Below, piece by piece: positions 1-5,462 of a DNA stretch of 5,462 nt. The translations under genes and the position numbers were made by a program. The DNA lies in assembly GCA_021404985.1 (NCBI GenBank), contig QWHP01000222.1, positions 1 through 5,462 on the forward strand. The letters are read 5' to 3'. Within the stretch, counting starts at the first letter, position 1. Each line of letters begins with the position of its first letter. Under the pieces are notes generated by a model, which ran no database searches, was not told where the DNA came from, and saw only the letters and a program-made list of their open reading frames with translations. The DNA is from Actinobacteria bacterium ATB1. GTDB lineage: Bacteria > Actinomycetota > Acidimicrobiia > UBA2766.

Positions 1-84
1 GGACAAGGTCCGCCTCGCGGTCCTCGGCGGCTCGCGACGGCGGGCGAGCCTGCCCGGCGCGCCACATTCGGGAGCGTCGTGCGG

Positions 85-105
85 CGAGGCGGCTTCGCCG
101 TCTCG
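85..105 (+). other. Imperfect hairpin upstream of ilvC
   Basis: CGAGGCGG (85-92) can pair with CCGTCTCG (98-105) around a CTTCG loop: eight pairs, one of them G-U in RNA. No T run follows, so it is not a standard intrinsic terminator. It could be a GC-rich terminator of an upstream gene, a leader structure, or chance in GC-rich DNA. The rest of 1-226 shows no gene that can be supported: frames 1 and 2 on + are open, but no family is recognisable and no consensus promoter is visible. Confidence 0.3.
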
Positions 106-214
106 GGACGTCCGGGGGTGCGCCGACACGGCGCCCCGTGTCAGAATGACCGGATCACGTCAGGACGCCGGGTGGCGGGCAGCCGCCGGGCGTCCGGTTC
201 CGTCCGCACGCACC

Positions 215-219
215 AGGAG
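215..219 (+). promoter_or_regulatory. Ribosome binding site of ilvC that fixes the GTG start
   Basis: AGGAG sits 7 bases before the GTG at 227. The same reading frame is open to the left edge of the window, so this site is the main argument for choosing 227 over the ATG at 146. Confidence 0.8.
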
Positions 220-226
220 TCCCACA

Positions 227-1240
227 GTGGCGGTCATCTACTACGACGACGACGCTGATCTCTCGCTGATCACGTCCCGCAAGGTCGCGATCCTCGGCTA
301 TGGCAGCCAGGGACACGCCCACGCACAGAACCTGAAGGATTCCGGTGTGGACGTCCGCGTCGGGCTGCGGGAGGGATCGTCCTCCTGGGCCCGGGCCGAA
401 CGGGACGGGCTGCGCGTCGTCACTGCCGAGCAGGCCTGCGAGGAAGCCGACCTCATAATGGTCCTGGTCCCGGACCAGAGCCAGAAAGACCTCTACGACG
501 ACGTCATCGAACCCCGCCTCGACGACGGGGACGCCCTCTTCTTCGCCCACGGCTTCAACATCCACTTCCGGATCATCGAGCCGGGCGCCGGTGTCGACGT
601 GTGCCTCATCGCTCCGAAGGGACCGGGGCACCTCGTCCGGCGCACGTACGAGGAGGGTGCGGGTACGCCGTCGCTCATCGCCGTGCACAACGACGCGTCG
701 GGGAAGGCGAAGCAGCTCGGAATGAGCTACGCAAAGGCGCTCGGCGCAACCCGGGCAGGCCTGCTCGAGACCACGTTCCAGGAGGAGACCGAGACCGACC
801 TCTTCGGAGAGCAGGCAGTGCTCTGCGGCGGGCTCACGGCGCTGATCCAGGCCGGCTACGAGACCCTCGTCGAGGCCGGCTACCAACCCGAGTCCGCCTA
901 CTTCGAGACACTGCACGAGATGAAGCTGATCATCGACCTCATCTACGAGGGTGGCCTTGCCCGCATGCGCTACTCGATCAGCGAGACCGCCGAGTACGGC
1001 GACTTCACACGCGGGCCGCGCATCGTCACGGAGGAGACGAAGGCCGAGATGCGTCGCATCCTCGACGAGATCCAGACGGGCCGGTTCGCGACGGAGTTCA
1101 TACTCGAGAACAAGGCGGGCCAGCCCACCTTGAAGGCGATGCGACGCATCGGTGCCGAGCACCCGATCGAGGTCGTCGGGCGGGAGCTGAGGGCGATGAT
1201 GCCCTGGCTGGGCGAGAACCGGAACAAGGTCGAGGACTGA
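227..1240 (+). CDS. ilvC: Ketol-acid reductoisomerase (NADP+), class I
   Basis: This cytoplasmic enzyme catalyses the Mg2+-dependent alkyl shift and NADPH reduction of acetolactate or acetohydroxybutyrate, the second common step of valine, leucine and isoleucine synthesis. The product is 337 residues, the normal class I length. A Rossmann domain opens with GYGSQG at residues 24-29. The following loop, VGLREGSSS, has an Arg and several Ser typical of NADPH use. HGFNIHF follows (H108), then APKGPGH (130-135). The C-terminal knotted domain has D191 and E195 in the TDLFGEQ stretch, and E227, E231 and S252, the expected metal and substrate ligands. The GTG start at 227 is preferred because AGGAG lies 7 bases upstream and the protein then begins in register with the family. 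The ATG at 146 would add 27 low-complexity residues and has no ribosome binding site. The gene converges on the hydrolase gene, 24 bases away. Confidence 0.97.
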   Translation: MAVIYYDDDADLSLITSRKVAILGYGSQGHAHAQNLKDSGVDVRVGLREGSSSWARAERDGLRVVTAEQACEEADLIMVLVPDQSQKDLYDDVIEPRLDDGDALFFAHGFNIHFRIIEPGAGVDVCLIAPKGPGHLVRRTYEEGAGTPSLIAVHNDASGKAKQLGMSYAKALGATRAGLLETTFQEETETDLFGEQAVLCGGLTALIQAGYETLVEAGYQPESAYFETLHEMKLIIDLIYEGGLARMRYSISETAEYGDFTRGPRIVTEETKAEMRRILDEIQTGRFATEFILENKAGQPTLKAMRRIGAEHPIEVVGRELRAMMPWLGENRNKVED

Positions 1241-1264
1241 CGGCTTCGGCTCAGCGGGTCCGGG

Positions 1265-2104
1265 CTATACGTTCTCTCCGGCGGGACCGTCGAGGCCGCG
1301 CGCGAAATCGACGATCGCCTTCTTCACGGAGTCCATGTCCTGGAACGGGCCGAGGTGTCCGACGCCGGGGATCATCTCGAAGCGGCCGCGGGTTATCAGC
1401 TCGGCGGCGGCCGCTGCCCGGTCGGGCGGGGAGTCGACGTCGTGCTCGAAGGCGAGCACGAGGGTGTCGACCTCCATCCCCCGCCATCTCGCCTCGACGT
1501 CGCGGTCCATCCAGGACACCGCGGCGTCCCACTGGCCCTGCCGTCCCTCCCGCGGCGGGGGAGTGTCGATGCCCAGGGCCCCGACCCACATCTCGACGGT
1601 GAGGTCGTCCTGGAGCTCCTTGCGGGACAGGTAGTTCGCGAGGACGTCGAGGACGTCGAGGCCGTTCGGATATGGATCCAGCCGACGGGCGAGCTCGGCC
1701 ATGAGCGGATAGCGGAGCTTCTCGTAGGCGCCATGGGTGTTCGTGCTGCCCATCATGACTGCCGAGCGGACGAGGTCCGGGCGGCGAAGAGCGACCTCTT
1801 CCACGATCCAGCCACCGAGGGAGTAGCCGACGAGGTGGGCAGGCGGGAGACCGATCGCCTCGACGAGCCCGATGCAGTCGAGTGCCATCTCAGCGACGGT
1901 GTACGGCGGCTCCGGGACCGATGTCGGAGGGATTCCGCGCAGGTCCCAAGTCACGACCCGCAGGCCCTCGGCCCGGAGGGCGGGCGCGAGCGTAAGCTCC
2001 CATGACGACGCCGATTGGCCGAGGCCGTTGACGAGGACGAGCGGGTCGCCGTCGCCGGCGTCCGTGTAGGAGATGTCGATGTCGTTCGCAGATACCTCAG
2101 GCAT
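1265..2104 (-). CDS. Alpha/beta hydrolase family protein
   Basis: This is a 279-residue protein with the alpha/beta-hydrolase fold; the substrate is unknown. An N-terminal beta strand leads to LVLVNGLGQS (23-31), the oxyanion-hole region, with Asn in place of the usual His of the HG motif. TWDLRG follows at 52-57. The nucleophile elbow is GYSLG, with S95 as the likely nucleophile. A cap-like helical region spans about 125-205. The likely acid is D222, after the strand DTLVLAF, and the likely base is H250 in PGVGHLGPF. The overall pattern resembles small esterases, enol-lactonases and C-C hydrolases, but no subfamily can be assigned. No signal peptide or membrane segment is seen. The ATG at 2104 is chosen because the recognisable fold starts directly after it; the frame remains open for 52 more codons, but that stretch overlaps the zinc-ribbon gene and looks non-coding. 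The stop is TAG. Confidence 0.9.
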   Translation of the reverse strand: MPEVSANDIDISYTDAGDGDPLVLVNGLGQSASSWELTLAPALRAEGLRVVTWDLRGIPPTSVPEPPYTVAEMALDCIGLVEAIGLPPAHLVGYSLGGWIVEEVALRRPDLVRSAVMMGSTNTHGAYEKLRYPLMAELARRLDPYPNGLDVLDVLANYLSRKELQDDLTVEMWVGALGIDTPPPREGRQGQWDAAVSWMDRDVEARWRGMEVDTLVLAFEHDVDSPPDRAAAAAELITRGRFEMIPGVGHLGPFQDMDSVKKAIVDFARGLDGPAGENV

Positions 2105-2110
2105 GGGGGG

Positions 2111-2116
2111 ATGGTA
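2111..2116 (-). promoter_or_regulatory. Putative -10 element for a leaderless hydrolase transcript
   Basis: On the - strand the sequence reads TACCAT, then six C, then the ATG at 2104. This fits the TANNNT -10 pattern of actinobacteria, with its last T at -7 relative to the A of ATG. That is the geometry expected if transcription starts at the start codon itself. No Shine-Dalgarno sequence precedes the ATG, which agrees with leaderless translation. No clear -35 is visible. Confidence 0.45.
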
Positions 2117-2320
2117 ATGCCACCGGACGGCCGGGACGCGGGCGCGGAACCCTGGACGAAGGAGTCCCACGGGGTGAACGGGATTCCTCCCTGCCGCGAC
2201 TGCCGCACCGCGATGGTGCGGGTCGGGGGAAGGCTCGGCATGCAGGTCTGGAGCGACCACTGGCGCTGTCCCGCCTGCGGATGGGAGCTGCGCCTCTCCT
2301 ACGGCCGCGGTTCCGTCTGA
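2117..2320 (+). CDS. Small zinc-ribbon protein of unknown function
   Basis: This predicted 67-residue protein has two CxxC pairs, CRDC at residues 26-29 and CPAC at 51-54, separated by 21 residues. That is the classic four-cysteine zinc-ribbon spacing. Trp and aromatic residues flank the second knuckle (DHWRCPACGWEL), as is common in such ribbons. The first 22 residues look disordered. The role is not known; small ribbons of this kind may bind nucleic acid or a partner protein. The ATG at 2117 is favoured because a GGGGGG run lies 6 bases upstream and can act as a weak ribosome binding site; an in-frame ATG at 2111 would add two residues but has no spacing from the G run. The gene diverges from the hydrolase gene, with 12 bases between starts. 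It is short, and the call rests on the cysteine pattern alone. Confidence 0.6.
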   Translation: MPPDGRDAGAEPWTKESHGVNGIPPCRDCRTAMVRVGGRLGMQVWSDHWRCPACGWELRLSYGRGSV

Positions 2321-2419
2321 TCGCCCCGCGGCGGGTTTGCGCCGGCCGATCCCGAGCTACGTGGGTGGATTTTGACATCGCAGTGGTGTCCAGATCCGCC
2401 CAGGTGGTTGGCTGGCGCG
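2321..2419. other. Intergenic region without a recognisable gene
   Basis: These 99 bases lie between the 3' end of the zinc-ribbon gene and the 3' end of the di-iron gene. A short GC stem (CCCG/CGGG) followed by TTT sits near 2325-2338 and might weakly terminate + strand transcription. GACATC (2374-2379) and GGTGTC (2385-2390) can form a six-pair stem including one G-U, but no T run follows on either strand. No convincing terminator is seen. Confidence 0.4.
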
Positions 2420-3553
2420 TCAGGTGGCTGCGCGGTCCTTGGCGACCTCGTCGAGGAGCTCGTATTCGGCTCCGGTGTCGGCGAGGTCCTCGAACTGGAT
2501 CACGCCCATCTCCTCGTACTTGTGCCGGAGCCAGCCGTCGGCAGCATCGAGCAGGCCGAGCTTCTTGAGGTTCGGGACGATCTTCGAGAAGAGCAGGCCC
2601 TGCGCCTGACGGTTCGACGTGTTCTCGTTCAACCACGTCAGCAGTGCCTTCGGGTCGACGCCGAGCTTGATCCAGAGATCCTGGTTGAACAGCCGGTCGC
2701 GCATCCGGAGGCCGGCCTCGAAGGCGAACTCCTGGCGCTCGCGCAGCTCGACCGCCGACATCTCCGCGTACGCCTCCTTGAGGGACAGCACGCCGAAGGC
2801 CACGTGTCTCGCCTCGTCGCTCATCACGTAGCGGAGGAGCTTCTTCAGGAGAGGCTCCGTCGTGAGCATCTGGATCGCGCTGAAGGCTGCGAGCGCGAGG
2901 CCCTCGACCATGATCTGCATGCCCAGGTAGGTCATGTCCCAGCGCTCGTCGCGCAGGATGTCGTCGAGGAGCAGGAGGAGGTGCCCGTTGATCGGGTACT
3001 CGCCGTCGAGCTTCTCGTTCAGGTACCGGGCGAAGACCTCGACGTGGCGTGCCTCGTCCATGACCTGGGTTGCGCCGTAGTACTTGGCGTCGATCCACGG
3101 GACCTGTTCGACGATCTTGGCCGTGCAGAGAAGTGCGCCCTGCTCACCGTGCATGAACTGGCTCAGGACGTACGACTGGCTCTCGATCGCAACCTGCTTG
3201 AACTGGTCGCGCGTCCAGCCGTGGAGCGGGAACGACCTGTCCTCGGCTGCGACCTGCTGGAAGTACTGGTTCTGAGGGTTGATCGCCATGTTGGACTCGG
3301 CGACCTTCTCCTGATCGACGTCGATCGTCCAGTCGAGATCGGTCGTTGCGTTCCACTGCGACGACTTCGCCTTCTCGTACAGACGGACGAGCGGCTCGAG
3401 ATCCTGGCCGTAGTCCCACGTGAAGAGCGTGCTGCCGCCCGAGGGGACCGGATGCATCTCCTCGCCTGCGGGACTCATGACGGACAGGATCGCGTCGACG
3501 TCGTCTATCCGGTCACGCCCGATGATCTCGGCATTCGACCGCATCTCGGCCAC
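2420..3553 (-). CDS. Ferritin-like di-iron carboxylate protein, R2/monooxygenase-like
   Basis: This 377-residue, mostly helical, probably cytoplasmic protein carries the full ligand set of a carboxylate-bridged di-iron centre. Half-site one is E137 (HGEQGAL) with E167 and H170 (MDEARH); half-site two is E217 (MVEGLAL) with E247 and H250 (SDEARH). Both are E-X29-E-X2-H, exactly 80 residues apart. This ties it to the ribonucleotide reductase R2, bacterial multicomponent monooxygenase and acyl-ACP desaturase superfamily. The residue four after H170, where R2 has its radical tyrosine, is F174, arguing against a standard R2. An N-terminal segment with LYEKAKSSQWNATTDLDW (58-75) precedes the helical bundle. 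The reaction and substrate are not known; an O2-dependent oxidase, oxygenase or N-oxygenase are all possible. The GTG start is supported by AGGGGG five bases upstream; the ATG three codons later is too far from it. The stop is TGA. Confidence 0.88.
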   Translation of the reverse strand: MAEMRSNAEIIGRDRIDDVDAILSVMSPAGEEMHPVPSGGSTLFTWDYGQDLEPLVRLYEKAKSSQWNATTDLDWTIDVDQEKVAESNMAINPQNQYFQQVAAEDRSFPLHGWTRDQFKQVAIESQSYVLSQFMHGEQGALLCTAKIVEQVPWIDAKYYGATQVMDEARHVEVFARYLNEKLDGEYPINGHLLLLLDDILRDERWDMTYLGMQIMVEGLALAAFSAIQMLTTEPLLKKLLRYVMSDEARHVAFGVLSLKEAYAEMSAVELRERQEFAFEAGLRMRDRLFNQDLWIKLGVDPKALLTWLNENTSNRQAQGLLFSKIVPNLKKLGLLDAADGWLRHKYEEMGVIQFEDLADTGAEYELLDEVAKDRAAT

Positions 3554-3558
3554 TGCTA

Positions 3559-3564
3559 CCCCCT
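3559..3564 (-). promoter_or_regulatory. Ribosome binding site of the di-iron protein gene
   Basis: The - strand reads AGGGGG, five bases, then GTG at 3553. This spacing suits the GTG and not the in-frame ATG at 3544, so it decides the start. Confidence 0.65.
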
Positions 3565-3583
3565 GTGTCCCCGCGTGGCACGC

Positions 3584-3589
3584 ATGTTA
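3584..3589 (-). promoter_or_regulatory. Putative -10 of the di-iron protein gene
   Basis: TAACAT on the - strand matches TANNNT and lies about 30 bases before the GTG start, giving a short leader of roughly 20-25 bases that contains the ribosome binding site. No good -35 match is found at 17 bases. The inverted repeat at 3592-3616 covers the spacer and -35 region. Confidence 0.4.
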
Positions 3590-3591
3590 CA

Positions 3592-3616
3592 GACGGGGCC
3601 GGCGCCGTGCCCCGTC
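3592..3616. repeat. Perfect 8-bp inverted repeat, operator-like dyad or hairpin
   Basis: GACGGGGC (3592-3599) and GCCCCGTC (3609-3616) are perfect reverse complements with a 9-base spacer that itself contains CGGCGCCG. The dyad lies in the 183-base divergent region between the di-iron gene and serA, next to the proposed -10 of the di-iron gene. It could be a repressor operator or a stable RNA stem. No T run follows on either strand, so a terminator is unlikely. Confidence 0.5.
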
Positions 3617-3647
3617 CGCGCCCATGGGCTCTAGTCGGGACGTCGGG

Positions 3648-3653
3648 TAGCCT
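3648..3653 (+). promoter_or_regulatory. Weak candidate -10 for serA
   Basis: TAGCCT fits TANNNT and lies 83 bases before the serA ATG. No -35 is recognisable 17 bases upstream. This is the best + strand match in the intergenic region, but such a short pattern may occur by chance. Confidence 0.2.
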
Positions 3654-3718
3654 CGGGCGCCCACGAAATCCGGACGTCCCCGGCCCAGCGGACCGGGCGG
3701 CCGGACGACCCCGGACAC

Positions 3719-3732
3719 AGGAGATGCAGGGA
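3719..3732 (+). promoter_or_regulatory. Ribosome binding region of serA
   Basis: Two purine stretches precede the ATG at 3737: AGGAG at 3719-3723, 13 bases away, and AGGGA at 3728-3732, four bases away. The nearer, weaker match has the more usual spacing. The ATG at 3724 is in another frame and is not the serA start. Confidence 0.5.
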
Positions 3733-3736
3733 TCGC

Positions 3737-5317
3737 ATGAAGGTGCTCGTCACCGAGAAGATCGCAGACGCCGGACTCCAGCTCCTGAGCGACGCCGGCC
3801 ACGAGGTGTCCGTCGAGCTCGAGCTCTCCCCGGACGAACTGCTCGGCCACGTGGCCGATGCGGACGCCCTGATCGTCCGGTCCGCCACCCAGGTCACGCG
3901 TGACGTGATCTCGGCCGCTCCGGTCCTCAAGGTGGTCGGACGTGCCGGCATCGGCGTGGACAACATCGACCTCGGGGCCGCCACCGCGGCGGGTATCCTC
4001 GTCGTGAACGCCCCAACGTCCAACGTGGTCTCCGCGGCAGAGCACACGATGGCGCTCCTCCTCGCGCAGGCCCGCAACCTCGGCCAGGCGGACGCGACCC
4101 TGCGGGAAGGGAAGTGGGAACGCAAGCGCCTCGAAGGTGTCGAGCTCTACGGGAAGACGCTCGGCATCCTCGGACTCGGGCGAGTCGGGAGCCTCGTCGC
4201 AGAGCGGGCGCTGGCGTTCGGGATGCACGTCCTCGCGTACGACCCGTTCGTGTCCGAGGAACGGGCCCGTGTCCTCGGAGTCGAGCTCGCCGGCTCTGTC
4301 GACGAGGTGCTCTCGCGGGCGGACATGATCACCGTCCATCTGCCGCGGACCCCCGAGACCGAGGGCCTGATCGACGCCGACGCCATCGCCAGGATGAAGC
4401 CCGGTGTGAGGCTCGTGAACGTGGCCCGGGGCGGGATCGTCGACGAGGCGGCCTTGGCCGAAGCCCTCCGCACCGGCCGTGTCGGCGGGGCGGGGATCGA
4501 CGTGTTCGATGTCGAGCCGTGCACCGACAGCCCGCTCTTCTCCGAGCCGGCGGCCGTCGTCTCCCCCCACCTGGGCGCCTCGACCGTGGAGGCGCAGGAC
4601 AGGGCCGGCATCACGATCGCCGAACAGGTCGTTGCCGCGCTGGCGGGCGAGTTCGTGGAGTATGCGGTGAACGTGGACATCGGCCGGGACGTCTCCGAGG
4701 AAGTCAGTCGCCATCTCCCTGTTGCGGAGGCGCTCGGCCGTTTCTTCGCGGCCTACGCCGGTGGAGTGGGCGACTCCGTCGAGCTCGAGGTGGCCGGAGC
4801 CCTCGCCGAACACGACACACGCGCGCTCGTCCTCGCCGTCCTCAAGGGTCTCTTCAACCGCGTGACGGAGGAACCGGTCACGTTCGTGAACGCCCCCCAG
4901 GTCGCCGAGAGCCGCGGTCTCGAGGTGCGAGAGGTCACGTCGTCGCGCAGCGTCGACCGTGTGAACCTGTTGACGGTCCGCGGGAAGGTGCACGGACGGG
5001 ACTACTCGGTGCAGGGCGCGTACTCGGGGGCGCACAGGCAGGTGCGCATCGTCGGTGTGGACGAGTTCCAGATCGAGCTGCCTCCGTCGCAGTACATGGC
5101 GGTGATCTCGAACGACGACCGCCCGGGTGTCATCGGAGCGGTGGGGACCATCCTCGGCGAGTCCGGCATCAACATCGCGAACATGGCCGTCGGCCGCCAC
5201 GAAGCGGAGCCTTACGCGATGATGGGCGTGAACCTCGACAGGTACCCACCGGACGACGTGCAGGACACGATCCGCAAGTCCCCGGGGATCCTCGATGCGA
5301 GGTTCCTGGAGCTCTGA
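3737..5317 (+). CDS. serA: D-3-phosphoglycerate dehydrogenase, long ACT-domain form
   Basis: This cytoplasmic enzyme oxidises 3-phosphoglycerate to 3-phosphohydroxypyruvate with NAD+, the committed step of serine synthesis. At 526 residues it matches the long (type I) form found in mycobacteria. The substrate-binding domain has VGRAGIGVDNID (67-78) and NAPTSNVVSAAEHTMALLL (91-109). The nucleotide-binding domain has GLGRVG (146-151), followed by D169, the acidic residue that favours NAD+. Catalytic residues are R231 (ARGGIVDE), E260 (FDVEP) and H278 (SPHLGAST). About 315-450 is the intervening allosteric substrate-binding domain. About 453-526 is an ACT domain with NDDRPGVIG and GINIANMAVGR, the elements that bind serine for feedback inhibition in relatives. 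All motifs are intact. The gene is transcribed away from the di-iron gene, and the next gene follows after four bases, so the two are probably co-transcribed. Confidence 0.97.
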   Translation: MKVLVTEKIADAGLQLLSDAGHEVSVELELSPDELLGHVADADALIVRSATQVTRDVISAAPVLKVVGRAGIGVDNIDLGAATAAGILVVNAPTSNVVSAAEHTMALLLAQARNLGQADATLREGKWERKRLEGVELYGKTLGILGLGRVGSLVAERALAFGMHVLAYDPFVSEERARVLGVELAGSVDEVLSRADMITVHLPRTPETEGLIDADAIARMKPGVRLVNVARGGIVDEAALAEALRTGRVGGAGIDVFDVEPCTDSPLFSEPAAVVSPHLGASTVEAQDRAGITIAEQVVAALAGEFVEYAVNVDIGRDVSEEVSRHLPVAEALGRFFAAYAGGVGDSVELEVAGALAEHDTRALVLAVLKGLFNRVTEEPVTFVNAPQVAESRGLEVREVTSSRSVDRVNLLTVRGKVHGRDYSVQGAYSGAHRQVRIVGVDEFQIELPPSQYMAVISNDDRPGVIGAVGTILGESGINIANMAVGRHEAEPYAMMGVNLDRYPPDDVQDTIRKSPGILDARFLEL

Positions 5318-5321
5318 ACCG

Positions 5322-5462
5322 ATGAGCTCGGAACGGATGCGCCACGTAGGCCCGGTCCGCTTCCTCTACGTCGGGAGCGACGACCTCGAAGCCGACCTCG
5401 ACCAGATGTGCGCGAAGTGGGGCGGAGTGCTCCGCTGGCGCTTCCGGAGGTTCGGCGCCGAC
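5322..5462 (+). CDS. Possible VOC/glyoxalase-like protein, 5' part only
   Basis: The first 47 codons of an open frame run off the window end. The start PVRFLYVGSDDLEADL, followed by a predicted helix and then GGVLRWRF, resembles the first beta-alpha-beta unit of vicinal oxygen chelate (glyoxalase/dioxygenase-like) proteins. The metal ligands that would confirm this lie downstream and are not visible, and the usual early His or Glu ligand is not evident here. The ATG at 5322 is four bases after the serA stop, and TGGAG lies 10 bases upstream inside the end of serA, which suggests translational coupling. A second in-frame ATG at 5337 is possible. The function is unassigned. Confidence 0.5.
   Translation, partial: MSSERMRHVGPVRFLYVGSDDLEADLDQMCAKWGGVLRWRFRRFGAD

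Noticed and set aside
142..147. CAGAAT as a -10 for ilvC
   Set aside because: Only four of six bases match the consensus and no -35 lies at the right distance.
155..1162. 335-codon open frame on the - strand opposite ilvC
   Set aside because: It is a shadow of ilvC, with no family resemblance and a biased, low-complexity composition.
1241..1290. Possible bidirectional terminator between the convergent ilvC and hydrolase genes
   Set aside because: Only short pairings such as GGTCC/GGACC with a 22-base loop are present, with no T run. This is not enough to call a terminator.
1638..1660. Tandem GAGGACGTC repeat
   Set aside because: It only encodes a repeated Asp-Val-Leu within the hydrolase and needs no separate explanation.
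2105..2260. N-terminal 52-codon extension of the hydrolase frame
   Set aside because: The extension is rich in Pro, Arg and His without structure, overlaps the zinc-ribbon gene, and the fold begins right after the ATG at 2104, which has its own -10-like element.
2372..2377. Perfect TTGACA on the + strand resembling a -35 box
   Set aside because: No -10-like sequence lies 16-18 bases downstream, and the next + strand gene is more than 1.3 kb away.
2372..3634. 420-codon open frame on the + strand opposite the di-iron gene
   Set aside because: It is a shadow frame. The opposite strand has a complete six-ligand di-iron protein with a good ribosome binding site.
3587..5200. 537-codon open frame on the - strand opposite serA
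   Set aside because: It is the antisense shadow of serA in GC-rich DNA: the translation is rich in Arg, Gly, His and Asp, has no recognisable domain, and serA itself is fully motif-supported.

Overview
This 5.46 kb window is very GC-rich, with coding regions strongly biased to G/C at third codon positions. It looks like chromosomal DNA from a high-GC actinobacterium. The main support is two amino-acid biosynthesis genes near each other on the + strand: ilvC (branched-chain amino acids) and a long, ACT-domain serA (serine). An ilv...serA neighbourhood is familiar from actinobacteria such as mycobacteria and streptomycetes. The exact lineage cannot be read from the sequence; a deep-branching or uncultured group such as Acidimicrobiia is only a guess.

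Layout. Positions 1-226 precede ilvC; no gene there can be supported, but one imperfect hairpin is visible. ilvC (227-1240, +) is complete and starts at a GTG with a good ribosome binding site. It converges, with a 24-base gap, on an alpha/beta hydrolase gene (1265-2104, -). That hydrolase has a -10-like element placed as expected for a leaderless transcript. A 67-residue zinc-ribbon protein (2117-2320, +) diverges from it, with 12 bases between the two start codons. After 99 bases without a recognisable gene comes a ferritin-like di-iron carboxylate protein (2420-3553, -). A 183-base divergent intergenic region follows, carrying a perfect 8-bp inverted repeat. Then come serA (3737-5317, +) and, 4 bases later, the start of a gene that may encode a VOC/glyoxalase-like protein (from 5322, cut by the window end).

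How the genes relate. ilvC and serA are housekeeping enzymes and show every key motif expected. The interest lies in the three genes between them. An uncharacterised di-iron protein has two half-sites of identical spacing (E-X29-E-X2-H twice) and no tyrosine at the radical position of ribonucleotide reductase R2. Beside it are an alpha/beta hydrolase with an intact-looking Ser/Asp/His triad and a small zinc ribbon. An oxidation-plus-hydrolysis partnership is possible, but nothing in the sequence proves the three work together. Their orientations (-, +, -) mean they are not one simple operon.
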